A model generated the notes under the pieces. That model saw nothing but the letters and a program-made list of their open reading frames with translations, did no database searches and was not told the origin of the DNA. A program made the position numbers and the translations under genes. Of a stretch of DNA of 64,000 bases, positions 22,557-30,588 are shown in pieces. The stretch comes from Candidatus Omnitrophota bacterium. Lineage in GTDB: Bacteria > Omnitrophota > Gorgyraeia > Gygaellales > Profunditerraquicolaceae. Location of the stretch: contig JAPLLY010000007.1 in NCBI GenBank assembly GCA_026387315.1, forward strand, positions 1 to 64,000. Reading direction: 5' to 3'. Every line of letters starts with the position of its first letter. Position 1 is the stretch's first letter.

Positions 22557-25292
22557 ATGGCCAAGAAATATGTTTATAGTTTCGGTGGGGGTAAAGGTGA
22601 AGGCAATGAAAGCATGAAGAACCTCTTAGGCGGAAAAGGCGCGAATTTAGCCGAGATGGCCGGTAACCAGAATTTAATGCTGCCTGTCCCTCCTGGATTT
22701 ACCTGCACCACGGAAGTCTGCGCGTATTATTACCAGAATAAAAAGAAATACCCTAAAGAATTAAAAGAACAGGTTTTAAAGGCTCTGGAAAAGGTAGAAA
22801 AATTAATGGATAGGAAATTCGGCGGCGCTAATAATCCATTATTATTTTCTGTGCGCAGCGGCGCCAGGAAATCCATGCCCGGCATGATGGAAACGGTTTT
22901 AAATGTCGGCCTTACCGAAAAAACTATCCCCGGGCTAATTAAGCAAAGCAACGGAAACAGCCGTTTTGTTTATGACGCTTATAGGCGTTTAATTATGATG
23001 TATTCCGATGTGGTTATGGAAAAGGCCGCCGGCATTGAACCCAAAGGCGAAGAGGGAATCCGCAAGCAGTTGGAAAAAATTATGGCGGAAATGAAAAAAT
23101 CCCAGGGTTATGCCATTGATACGGATTTAAAAGCGGATGATTTAAAAAAACTTTGCGCCGCGTTTAAAGCTAAAATTCAAGAAGTTTTAGGCAAGGAGTT
23201 TCCCGATGAGCCCCTGGAGCAGTTATGGGGCGGTATTGGCGCGGTATTTTCTTCCTGGAACGGAAAACGCGCCATCAGCTACCGGCGGATTGAAAATATT
23301 CCGGATGCCTGGGGCACCGCGGTTAACGTGCAAACCATGGTCTTTGGAAATATGGGCGATGATTCGGCAACCGGAGTCGCTTTTACGCGTAACCCGGGAA
23401 ACGGAGAAAATAATTTTTACGGTGAATACTTGATTAACGCCCAAGGCGAAGACGTGGTAGCCGGTATTCGCACGCCTGCTCCGATCAATAAATATTCCAC
23501 CAGCAGCCACAATCAAGCTTTGCTCACTTTAGAAAAAGCCATGCCTAAAATTTACCAAGAGCTTTATTCCATTCAAGATCGCCTGGAAAAACATTACCAC
23601 GATATGCAGGATATCGAGTTTACCATTGAAAAAGGCCGGCTCTTTATGCTGCAGTGCCGCGTAGGCAAACGCAATGGCCCGGCGGCAGTACGCATGGCCG
23701 TGGATATGGTTGGCGAAAAAATGATTAAGAAGGAACAGGCGGTAATGCGCGTAACTCCGGCGCAGCTTGATGAGTTACTGCATCCGATTATTGACCCTAA
23801 AACTGAAAACACGGTTAAACCTTTTACTAAGGGGCTGCCCGCTGGCCCAGGTGGGGCTTGCGGACAGATTGTTTTTTCCTCCCAGGACGCGGTAGATTGG
23901 GCAAAAACCGGCAAAAAAGTAATCCTGGTACGTGAAGAAACTAACCCGGAAGATGTCGAAGGTATGCGCGCGGCTCAGGCGATTCTTACTGCCCGCGGCG
24001 GCATGACTTCACACGCGGCTTTAGTTGCCCGTGGCTGGGGTAAATGCTGTATTGTCGGATGCGGCGCGATGCAAGTTGACTTGGATAAAAAAATAGCGCG
24101 GGTCGAAGGTAAAACCTTAAAAGAAGGGGATTGGATCACCTTAAACGGCACCAAAGGCAATGTCTATGAAGGCCAGCTTCCAATGATAGATGCCTCCGAA
24201 GAAAATATGATCCTCTCGGAGTTTTTAAAAATGTGCGACGCGGTAAAAAAGCTGGGTGTGCGCACTAACGGTGATACGCCGCTTGATGCTCAAAAAGCGC
24301 GGCAATTCGGAGCCGAAGGTATCGGGCTTTTCCGTACCGAACATATGTTCTATGGCCAAGGTTCGGATCAACCCTTGTTCCTGTTGCGTAAAATGATCGT
24401 TTCTAAAACCATCGAAGAAAGGCAGAAGGCCTTAGATGAATTATTCCCGTTTGTCAAGAAAGATATTAAAGGAACTATTCGTGCAATGGACGGTTTTCCG
24501 GTAGTCATCCGTTTGTTGGATCCGCCGTTGCATGAATTCGTGCCCCGCGAGCAGGCAAAGCTTGAACAATTAGCCAAAGATTTAAATATTGATATGAAAG
24601 AGCTTACTAAAAGAGCTGAAGGGCTGCATGAATCAAATCCGATGATGGGGCATCGCGGCGTGCGTTTAGGCGTAACTTATCCACAAGTAAGCGCAATGCA
24701 AATCCGCGCGATTTTCGAGGCTGCCGCGGAATTAGTTAAAGAAGGCAAAGATCCTTACCCTGAAATCATGATCCCTGTGGTTTGTGATGTAAAAGAACTG
24801 GCCGACCAATTCGCGATTGCCGAAAAAATATATAAAGAGGTCTTGATAAAATACGGGTTGAAGAAAATAAAGTATCTCTTAGGAACTATGATTGAGATTC
24901 CCCGGGCGGTGATTGTCGCGGATAAACTGGCAACGGTTGCTAAATTCTTCTCCTTTGGAACCAATGACTTAACCCAAATGGGTTTTGGTTTCTCTAGAGA
25001 CGATATCGGCGGATTTTTGCCGGATTATATTAAGAAGGGCATTCTGCCGGAAGACCCCTTCCAAAGCATTGATCAAGAGGGAATTGGCGAATTGATCAAA
25101 ATGGGTATTAAACGCGGACGCGCCACCAACAAGAACCTGGAAATTGGCATCTGCGGAGAACATGGCGGTGAGCCTAAATCTGTCGAATTCTGCCACAATA
25201 TCGGCATGAATTATGTCAGCTGTTCGCCATTTAGGGTACCAATCGCGAAATTAGCCGCGGCGCAGGCGGTAATTAAAGAGAAGGGAAAATAA
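22557..25292 (+). CDS. ppdK: Pyruvate, phosphate dikinase
   Basis: 911 residues, full length for bacterial PPDK. Nucleotide-binding domain: MKNLLGGKGANLAEMA, VPPGFTCTTEVC, FSVRSGARKSMPGMMETVLNVGL. Phospho-His swivelling domain: ILTARGGMTSHAALVARGWGKCCIVG, with the catalytic His. PEP/pyruvate TIM barrel: GIGLFRTEHMFY, NPMMGHRGVRLG, SFGTNDLTQMGFGFSRDD, and CGEHGGEPKSVEF, with the conserved Cys. It interconverts pyruvate + ATP + Pi and PEP + AMP + PPi. In anaerobes it often runs as a pyrophosphate-linked glycolytic step. GGAGGG precedes the ATG by 11 bases. It is monocistronic, with repeats on both sides. Confidence 0.96.
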   Translation: MAKKYVYSFGGGKGEGNESMKNLLGGKGANLAEMAGNQNLMLPVPPGFTCTTEVCAYYYQNKKKYPKELKEQVLKALEKVEKLMDRKFGGANNPLLFSVRSGARKSMPGMMETVLNVGLTEKTIPGLIKQSNGNSRFVYDAYRRLIMMYSDVVMEKAAGIEPKGEEGIRKQLEKIMAEMKKSQGYAIDTDLKADDLKKLCAAFKAKIQEVLGKEFPDEPLEQLWGGIGAVFSSWNGKRAISYRRIENIPDAWGTAVNVQTMVFGNMGDDSATGVAFTRNPGNGENNFYGEYLINAQGEDVVAGIRTPAPINKYSTSSHNQALLTLEKAMPKIYQELYSIQDRLEKHYHDMQDIEFTIEKGRLFMLQCRVGKRNGPAAVRMAVDMVGEKMIKKEQAVMRVTPAQLDELLHPIIDPKTENTVKPFTKGLPAGPGGACGQIVFSSQDAVDWAKTGKKVILVREETNPEDVEGMRAAQAILTARGGMTSHAALVARGWGKCCIVGCGAMQVDLDKKIARVEGKTLKEGDWITLNGTKGNVYEGQLPMIDASEENMILSEFLKMCDAVKKLGVRTNGDTPLDAQKARQFGAEGIGLFRTEHMFYGQGSDQPLFLLRKMIVSKTIEERQKALDELFPFVKKDIKGTIRAMDGFPVVIRLLDPPLHEFVPREQAKLEQLAKDLNIDMKELTKRAEGLHESNPMMGHRGVRLGVTYPQVSAMQIRAIFEAAAELVKEGKDPYPEIMIPVVCDVKELADQFAIAEKIYKEVLIKYGLKKIKYLLGTMIEIPRAVIVADKLATVAKFFSFGTNDLTQMGFGFSRDDIGGFLPDYIKKGILPEDPFQSIDQEGIGELIKMGIKRGRATNKNLEIGICGEHGGEPKSVEFCHNIGMNYVSCSPFRVPIAKLAAAQAVIKEKGK

Positions 25293-25329
25293 AATTAATT
25301 ACGTCATTCTGAGTAAATAAAGAAATAAA

Positions 25330-25365
25330 GGGGACGGTTCTATTTAATTAAATAGAACCGTCCCC
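25330..25365. repeat. Perfect 36-bp GGGGACGGTTCTA palindrome
   Basis: The two 18-base halves are exact complements with no loop (half-site GGGGACGGTTCTATTTAA). It ends 12 bases before the sigma factor ATG, where a Shine-Dalgarno would be expected, and none is visible in the remaining AATTTAAATCT. It may act as terminator or end stabiliser for ppdK. Confidence 0.85.
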
Positions 25366-25377
25366 CAATTTAAATCT

Positions 25378-26193
25378 ATGGAAGCCTTAAAAACGTATCT
25401 TAAAGAAGTCAGGTTAATTCCTCTTTTAACTGCCAAACAGGAAATTGAGCTAAATAAAAAAATCCGTAAAGGGGATGAAATTGCCCGTAAAGATATGATC
25501 CGCGCGAATCTCCGCTTGGTGATTAATATCGCTAAACGTTATATGCGCCTGGGCACCCCATTTTTGGATTTAATCGAAGAGGGAAACCTGGGGTTAATGA
25601 AAGCCGTTGAAAAGTTTGATCATCGTAAAGGTTTTCGTTTTTCAACTTACGCTGCCTGGTGGATCAGGCAGGGGATTACCCGTTCTATTAGTGAACAAGG
25701 CAAGATGATCCGGGTTCCGGTATATATGAATGATTTAATTACCAAATGGAAAAAGACCAAAGAACGTTTAAGCCAAAAATTAAAGCGCCTGCCTTCAGAT
25801 ACAGAAATTGCTAAAAAATTAAAGCTTACTCCCGAAAAAACAGAAAAGATTAATTTCTGGATGTCCAGTACCACGTCTTCTTTGGAAGCGCCGATCGGCG
25901 ATGACAACGAGAATCAGATATCAGAATTAGTCGAAGACACCAATGCCATACCACCGGATGCCGGGATTGTGAAACTCCTGGACAGGGAAAGAATCGATAA
26001 CCTCCTGGAAGTAATGTCTGACCGGGAGAGGGAAATTCTAGATTTACGTTTTGGATTAACCAACACTAATCCTCAAACCCTGGCGGTGGTGGCCAAAAAG
26101 CTGGGAGTCTCCCGCGAGAGGATCCGCCAGATTGAGGAAGTAGCTTTAAGAAAATTAAGAAAATTTGTCGTTGGCCAGGAAAAAGAGCTTTGA
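25378..26193 (+). CDS. RNA polymerase sigma-70 family factor
   Basis: 271 residues, RpoD/RpoS-like without the long region 1.1. Region 1.2 is LKTYLKEVRLIPLLT. Region 2 is MIRANLRLVINIAKRYMRLGTPFLDLIEEGNLGLMKAVEKFD plus FRFSTYAAWWIRQGITRSIS, with -10 recognition and the DNA-melting aromatic residues. Region 3 follows, then region 4 with LDLRFGL and the -35 helix LGVSRERIRQIEEVALRKLRKF. At this length it is more like a group 2 or compact primary sigma factor than ECF or flagellar types. A palindromic repeat ends 12 bases before the ATG and no Shine-Dalgarno is visible. Confidence 0.88.
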   Translation: MEALKTYLKEVRLIPLLTAKQEIELNKKIRKGDEIARKDMIRANLRLVINIAKRYMRLGTPFLDLIEEGNLGLMKAVEKFDHRKGFRFSTYAAWWIRQGITRSISEQGKMIRVPVYMNDLITKWKKTKERLSQKLKRLPSDTEIAKKLKLTPEKTEKINFWMSSTTSSLEAPIGDDNENQISELVEDTNAIPPDAGIVKLLDRERIDNLLEVMSDREREILDLRFGLTNTNPQTLAVVAKKLGVSRERIRQIEEVALRKLRKFVVGQEKEL

Positions 26194-26200
26194 TTTTTTT

Positions 26201-26248
26201 GTCATTGCGAGGAGCGCCTGCCGCAGGTAGGTAGCGACGAAGCAATCT
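26201..26248. repeat. TCATTGCGAGG repeat, half copy
   Basis: GTCATTGCGAGGAGCG, then a small CCTGCCGCAGGTAGG insert, and GCGACGAAGCAATCT. Only one arm of the hairpin family is present. It ends 4 bases before the apt ATG and replaces the region where a Shine-Dalgarno would be. Confidence 0.75.
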
Positions 26249-26252
26249 AAAC

Positions 26253-26786
26253 ATGATAAATAACTCATTATTAGAAAAATCCATCAGAAGTATTCCGGAT
26301 TTCCCTAAACCAGGAATTCTTTTCCGCGATATAACTACCTTAATTCAAAATAAAGCGGCTTTTAAAAAATCCGTGGATTTACTCGCTAAAAAATATAAAG
26401 GCAAAGGATTTGATAAGGTGGTGGGGGTTGAGGCGCGAGGGTTTATCTTTGCCGCGGCAGTGGCGCATAAAATCGGAGCAGGTTTTGTGCCGGTGCGCAA
26501 AAAAGGCAAGCTTCCCTTTAAAACCATCGCTGCAACTTACGCGTTAGAATATGGCACTGACACTTTAGAAATTCATCAAGACGCGATTGGCGCTGGTGAA
26601 AAAGTTTTAATTATTGATGACCTCTTAGCTACTGGCGGCACAGTGGGAGCCGTAATTGAGCTGGTAAAAAAACTGGAAGGAAAAATCTCCGGGATCGGTT
26701 TTGTCATTGAGTTGGTAGATTTAAATGGCAAAGATAAATTCAAAGAGTATCCGATATATTCTTTGGTTAAATTCCAAGGAGCATAA
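26253..26786 (+). CDS. apt: Adenine phosphoribosyltransferase
   Basis: 177 residues of the APRT family. The N-terminal hood is IRSIPDFPKPGILFRDITTLIQNK. The loop VVGVEARGFIFAAAVAHKIGAGFVPVRKKGKLP follows, and the PRPP-binding motif is KVLIIDDLLATGGTVGAVIELV. It salvages adenine to AMP using PRPP. The start is at the first ATG that gives the family N-terminus. There is no usable Shine-Dalgarno, because a repeat half-copy reaches to 4 bases before it. Confidence 0.95.
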   Translation: MINNSLLEKSIRSIPDFPKPGILFRDITTLIQNKAAFKKSVDLLAKKYKGKGFDKVVGVEARGFIFAAAVAHKIGAGFVPVRKKGKLPFKTIAATYALEYGTDTLEIHQDAIGAGEKVLIIDDLLATGGTVGAVIELVKKLEGKISGIGFVIELVDLNGKDKFKEYPIYSLVKFQGA

Positions 26787-26790
26787 ATCT

Positions 26791-26864
26791 GCGCCTGTAG
26801 CTCACCTGGATAGAGCAAGAGTTTCCTAAACTCTGGGCAGCAGGTTCGACTCCTGCCAGGCGCA
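26791..26864 (+). tRNA. tRNA-Arg (anticodon CCT)
   Basis: A full cloverleaf folds by eye: acceptor GCGCCTG/CAGGCGC with discriminator A, D arm GCTC/GAGC, anticodon stem AGAGT/ACTCT with loop TTCCTAA (anticodon CCT at 26825-26827, reading AGG), and T arm AGCAG/CTGCT-like around GTTCGACTC. The gene does not encode the CCA end. It starts only 4 bases after the apt stop codon. Confidence 0.93.
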
Positions 26865-26874
26865 CTGTTTAATT

Positions 26875-26902
26875 AGTGCGTAGTACTTAGTACGTAGTAC
26901 GT
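26875..26902. repeat. Four tandem 7-base units (AGTACGT)
   Basis: AGTGCGT, AGTACTT, AGTACGT and AGTACGT follow one another in the 52-base gap between tRNA-Arg and the PHP gene. This is a short tandem array with a 7-base period and possible length variation. No function is evident. Confidence 0.7.
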
Positions 26903-26916
26903 GGTGTTAACCTTAA

Positions 26917-27570
26917 ATGTATAATCTTCACGCGCACACATTCTTAAGCGATGGCCAACTGCTTCCCTCAGAGGTAGCGGTACGTTATCAGGATAAAGGA
27001 TATCGGGCAATCGCCATTACGGATCACGCTGACTATAGCAATATTAAACAAATTGCCAAAGCCATTGTGGAGTTCTGTAAACGCTGGCCAAAAGATTCTG
27101 CCATAAAAGTTTTACCGGGAGTAGAATTAACGCACCTGCCTCCCCAACAGTTTAAGCCTCTGGCCAGCCTAGCCAGAAAAGAAGGAATTAAGATTATTAT
27201 CGCCCACGGAGAAACCCCGGTTGAACCAGTGGTAAAAAATACAAACCGGCTAGCCCTAATGGCAGATATTGATATCCTGGCTCATCCTGGATTAATTTCT
27301 GATGAAGATACGGAATTAGCAAAAGATCGCGGCATATTCCTGGAAATTACTAGCAGAAAAGGCCACCGGCAAACTAATGCCCATGTCATAAAACAAGCCA
27401 GAAAATTCGGCGCAAAATTAATTTTAAATAATGACAGCCATACCCCTGAAGATATAATTAGCCCCGCCGAATTAATAAAAGTAGGGTTAGATTTCGGATT
27501 AACAACAGCTGAAATTGATAAAATTTATGAGGATGTAAAAGTTTTCTTAACTAAAAAGGAGGCAAGATGA
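26917..27570 (+). CDS. PHP-domain phosphoesterase
   Basis: 217 residues of the polymerase and histidinol phosphatase (PHP) superfamily. Metal ligands are seen in LHAHTFLSDGQL (HxH...D), AITDHADYSN, GVELTHLP, IIIAHGETP, ILAHPGLI and NNDSHTPED. The compact single-domain size fits the YcdX/HisK-like phosphatases or the PHP part of PolX. The natural substrate cannot be told. It overlaps the following lipoprotein gene by 4 bases. Confidence 0.8.
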   Translation: MYNLHAHTFLSDGQLLPSEVAVRYQDKGYRAIAITDHADYSNIKQIAKAIVEFCKRWPKDSAIKVLPGVELTHLPPQQFKPLASLARKEGIKIIIAHGETPVEPVVKNTNRLALMADIDILAHPGLISDEDTELAKDRGIFLEITSRKGHRQTNAHVIKQARKFGAKLILNNDSHTPEDIISPAELIKVGLDFGLTTAEIDKIYEDVKVFLTKKEAR

Positions 27571-28043
27571 ATTTTTTTAAGCGATTGCTTTTTCTATCTA
27601 CTATTTGCTTTCTACTAACTACTGCTCTTACAGGTTGCACAACCATATCCGATAGCAAGGAACCAATTAACCCGGTGAGCCTTTCTCCACAAGCAATTCT
27701 AAAATTTACTGACGTACCGGTTCCGGTTGGTTTAAAAAGTTTACCCGAACAATCATGCTCTTTTGAAAGCTCAGGGGTACGCGTGGGAGTCTTAAAATAC
27801 CAGGGTAAAATCAATATCGACCAGATAATTAATTTTTATAAAGAACAGATGCCGATGTACAATTGGAATTTAGTAAATATCGTCGAATACGGCCAAAGAC
27901 TGATGAATTTTGAACGTGAAAATGAAACTTGTATAATTACTATGCAGATAGCTGGTTTTTGGAATGAAGATGCCCTGGTAACCATATCTTTAGGCCCTAA
28001 ATCACAGACCGTATCCAAGAGAGCAAAATCACCGGTTAAGTAA
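27567..28043 (+). CDS. Small lipoprotein of unknown function
   Basis: 158 residues. The signal peptide ends in a lipobox, TALTGC (Cys near residue 25). After a linker there is one alpha/beta domain: FTDVPVPVGLKSLPEQSCSFESSGVRVGVLKYQGKINIDQIINFYKEQMPMYNWNLVNI, then FERENETCIITMQ. The helix-strand pattern with INFYKEQMPMYNW resembles small envelope lipoproteins found in Nitrospirae-like and Omnitrophota-like genomes, but I cannot name a family. An AAGGAGG within the PHP gene's last codons serves as its Shine-Dalgarno. Confidence 0.65.
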   Translation: MNFFKRLLFLSTICFLLTTALTGCTTISDSKEPINPVSLSPQAILKFTDVPVPVGLKSLPEQSCSFESSGVRVGVLKYQGKINIDQIINFYKEQMPMYNWNLVNIVEYGQRLMNFERENETCIITMQIAGFWNEDALVTISLGPKSQTVSKRAKSPVK

Positions 28044-28059
28044 GAAAAAAGCGGACAAA

Positions 28060-28112
28060 TCTAGGGGACGGTTCTATTTTTTCTTTTAGAAAAAATAGAA
28101 CCGTCCCCTAGA
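28060..28112. repeat. GGGGACGGTTCTA inverted repeat
   Basis: Long perfect stem: TCTAGGGGACGGTTCTATTT and its complement, with arms of about 24 bases and a short TTTTA loop. It lies between the lipoprotein gene and the porin promoter, and may also end the upstream transcript. Confidence 0.85.
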
Positions 28113-28134
28113 TTCTAAAATTTTAAAAAATCTC

Positions 28135-28163
28135 TTGACAACTATAAAGTTACGGGTAAAATA
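28135..28163 (+). promoter_or_regulatory. Sigma-70 promoter of the porin gene
   Basis: TTGACA at 28135-28140 with a 16-base spacer to TAAAAT at 28157-28162. The start would give a leader of about 90 bases before the porin ATG. Further on, AAAAAGGAGGAG supplies a strong Shine-Dalgarno. Confidence 0.65.
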
Positions 28164-28257
28164 ATCATAAGTTACCTGATAGAAATTATCCTAGGCAATA
28201 CATTTATTGGCCTAGTTAACCATATATCCATAACAGTTAAAAAAGGAGGAGTAAAAA

Positions 28258-29595
28258 ATGGGTAAACGCTTGATTGGAGTATTGGCGCTTGCGTTAGTAG
28301 TGGGCTTAACATTTAGCGCCGCCTACGCTGAAGTGCAGAATGTAAAAGTTTCAGGGGACATAACCGCAGCTGGAGTTTTAAGAAACCATTTTAATTTAGC
28401 AAGATCGACAAATGCTAATGTTGCGGTAAAATCAGTAAAACAGAGTTTCTTAATGTCTCAGATTAGGTTACGCGTTGATGCTGACCTTACTGATAATGTT
28501 ATGGCAACTGTAAGGCTAATTAATGAAAGAATCTGGAATGGCCAGAATGATACAAATGCCGGAAACACAAATAATACTAATATTGATATTGATTTAGCAT
28601 ATGTGACTTTAAAAGAATTCTTGTATTCGCCTTTAACTTTAACTATTGGCCGTCAAGAAATCAGCTTTGGCAACAGTTTAGTTATCGGTAAATCTGGCGC
28701 GGCAGCAGGAACTACCAGCATACCTAGCGATCTTTCCGAAAGATCGGCATTTGATGCTATCCGGGCTACCTTAAACTATGACCCATTGGTTGTGGATTTA
28801 GTTTATGCTCAGGTATCTCAAACTAATACTAACAGTTTCCAGGATTCAACAAGCTTAACTGGTATTAATGCTACTTATGCATTAAATAAAAAGGCCAATC
28901 TTTCTGGTTATTACTGGCTAAAGAAAATTAACGCTGTAACAAACGGCAGTAAACCGGATAATGTGAATACAGTGGGCGCTTTAGTTTCTATCACACCAAT
29001 CGATAATTTAGCTACATCTTTAGAAGCTGCTTACCAATTCGGTAAAAACACTCAAACTAACAACCAGAAGAGGCATGATGCCTGGGCTTTACAGGCAATG
29101 GCAAATTATACTTTTGCCAAGGTAAAGACTACTCCAAAAATCGGAGCTTCCTGGACCTATCTTTCTGGTGGAACTACTGGTAATGCTACTAGAAACGAAG
29201 GTTGGGATCCTATGTTCTACAATCGAAAATTAAACAACATCGTATACGCAATCCTGCCTTTCAGCAATATGAACGCTTTTAACCTAAGCGCGAGCGCAAA
29301 ACCTGTTGAAGATGTTACAATTTCCGCGGTATACGGCTATTATAATGTTGCTCATAGACTAAACGCAGGAACCACAAGCCCAAGCACATCTGACGCCAAC
29401 GCTACTAGTGATTATAGCAACACATATTCTGGCAACGAGCATCTTGGTGATGCCTTGGATTTAACGGTTACCTATGATTATACTGAAGATGTACAGTTTG
29501 CCTTAACCGGCGGCATGTTCAAACCTGGAAATGGTTTAAAAACTGACTACGCTACTGCAAATCAGGTAATCGGTTCAATGAAAGTTACATTCTAA
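28258..29595 (+). CDS. Outer membrane beta-barrel porin (alginate-export-like)
   Basis: 445 residues. Signal peptide ALALVVGLTFSAAYA precedes a chain of alternating hydrophobic beta strands that ends in a typical aromatic terminus (SMKVTF). The LYSPLTLTIGRQEISFGNSLVIG region and the acidic strands RLRVDADLTDNVMATVRLINERIW resemble the alginate-export/carbohydrate porin family. Many Asn/Thr/Ser-rich loops (NTNAGNTNNTN) are typical of surface loops. It has its own strong promoter, a near-ideal Shine-Dalgarno and an intrinsic terminator, so it is probably an abundant protein. The substrate is unknown. Confidence 0.8.
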   Translation: MGKRLIGVLALALVVGLTFSAAYAEVQNVKVSGDITAAGVLRNHFNLARSTNANVAVKSVKQSFLMSQIRLRVDADLTDNVMATVRLINERIWNGQNDTNAGNTNNTNIDIDLAYVTLKEFLYSPLTLTIGRQEISFGNSLVIGKSGAAAGTTSIPSDLSERSAFDAIRATLNYDPLVVDLVYAQVSQTNTNSFQDSTSLTGINATYALNKKANLSGYYWLKKINAVTNGSKPDNVNTVGALVSITPIDNLATSLEAAYQFGKNTQTNNQKRHDAWALQAMANYTFAKVKTTPKIGASWTYLSGGTTGNATRNEGWDPMFYNRKLNNIVYAILPFSNMNAFNLSASAKPVEDVTISAVYGYYNVAHRLNAGTTSPSTSDANATSDYSNTYSGNEHLGDALDLTVTYDYTEDVQFALTGGMFKPGNGLKTDYATANQVIGSMKVTF

Positions 29596-29617
29596 TACAA
29601 CTGATGTAGAAACACTC

Positions 29618-29654
29618 TAAAACCCTCGGGGGAGAAATCCTCCGAGGGTTTTTT
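29618..29654 (+). terminator. Intrinsic terminator of the porin gene
   Basis: Stem AAAACCCTCGG..CTCCGAGGGTTTT with a GGGAGAAAT-type loop, followed by a T6 run (TTTTTT). This is the clearest rho-independent terminator in the window. It isolates the porin from the biosynthetic cluster that follows. Confidence 0.9.
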
Positions 29655-29695
29655 AATATTGCGCTACCTAGCACACACCGGCCGGGTAATTTCGT

Positions 29696-29766
29696 AATTC
29701 CGGGGACACAACACTTAATTCTAGCTTAGTGTTAAAATAAGAATTAAGTGTTGTGTCCCCGGAATT
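29696..29766. repeat. Inverted repeat GGGGACACAACACTTAATTC
   Basis: The arms AATTCCGGGGACACAACACT and complement flank a CTAGCTTAGTGTTAAAATAA loop. It shares the GGGGAC end with the other REP-like repeats but has a different arm. It directly abuts the next repeat, so two elements lie back to back at the left edge of the biosynthetic cluster. Confidence 0.85.
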
Positions 29767-29768
29767 AA

Positions 29769-29846
29769 GTGTCATTGCGAGGAGCCGTAGGCGGCGAAGC
29801 AATCTAATGTTAGATTGCTTCGTCCCGCGGGGGCTCGCAATGACAC
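29769..29846. repeat. TCATTGCGAGG hairpin repeat, full copy
   Basis: Ends GTGTCATTGCGAG / CTCGCAATGACAC and an inner GCGAAGCAATCTAA/TTAGATTGCTTCG stem. It ends 10 bases before the fabG ATG, leaving no room for a normal promoter or Shine-Dalgarno downstream of it. Confidence 0.85.
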
Positions 29847-29856
29847 GTATTGAGAA

Positions 29857-30588
29857 ATGCCTACAAATAAAAAACTTGCTTTAATTATCGGCGGCAGTAG
29901 GGGAATTGGCAAAGCCATCGCTCTGCGCTTGGCTAAATCCGGGTTTAATATCTGGCTGACTTACCATAACAATCACGCAGCAGCCCAGGAGACAAAAAAA
30001 GAAATAGAACTATTAGGCAGCGCCTGCACGCTATTCTGTTTTGATATTGCTAACTATGAAGCCACTAAAGCTGTTCTGGGTAAAATCACAGATACAATTG
30101 TACCTGATTGCTTAGTATTTAATGCCGGTATCGCCCGAGACAATCTTATGGTCTGGATGGCCAAAGAAGAGTGGGATGCGGTTATCTCCACTAATCTAGA
30201 TGGATTTTATAATATCATGCATGTTTTGCTTTTTCCTATGCTAAGGGAAAAACGCGGCCGGATTGTGGTTATCTCTTCAACCTCCGGGCAAATCGGCCAG
30301 GCTGGCCAGGTAAATTACTCGGCTTCTAAAGCCGGCTTAATTGGCGCCGCTCGTGCCTTAGCCCGGGAAGTAGGCAAAAAAAATATCTATGTAAATGTAG
30401 TCAGCCCGGGAGTAATTGAAACGGAAATGACTGATAAACTGCCTAAAGATAAAATTTTGCCCTTAATTCCCTTAGGGCGTTTTGGCAAGGTAGATGATGT
30501 AGCCAGCGTGGTAAATTTTTTGTGCACCGAAGAAAATATGTATATTCATGGACAGGTAATCGGCGTTAACGGCGGCTTGGCAATTTAG
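29857..30588 (+). CDS. fabG: 3-oxoacyl-ACP reductase (FabG-like), first gene of the biosynthetic cluster
   Basis: 243 residues, classical short-chain dehydrogenase. The NADPH motif is GGSRGIGKAIALRLA, NAG is at VFNAGIARDNLMVWM, and the catalytic Ser-Tyr-Lys set is ISSTSGQIGQAGQVNYSASKAG. The IARDNLM block is the FabG signature. It reduces beta-ketoacyl-ACP to the beta-hydroxy form. As the only ketoreductase among several ketosynthases and dehydratases it matches ApeQ of aryl polyene clusters. It ends exactly where the next gene begins. Confidence 0.9.
   Translation: MPTNKKLALIIGGSRGIGKAIALRLAKSGFNIWLTYHNNHAAAQETKKEIELLGSACTLFCFDIANYEATKAVLGKITDTIVPDCLVFNAGIARDNLMVWMAKEEWDAVISTNLDGFYNIMHVLLFPMLREKRGRIVVISSTSGQIGQAGQVNYSASKAGLIGAARALAREVGKKNIYVNVVSPGVIETEMTDKLPKDKILPLIPLGRFGKVDDVASVVNFLCTEENMYIHGQVIGVNGGLAI

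Noticed and set aside
23223-23914. Minus-strand frames of 97 and 106 codons within ppdK
   Set aside because: They are shadows of the strongly conserved PPDK coding frame; the translations show no domain features.
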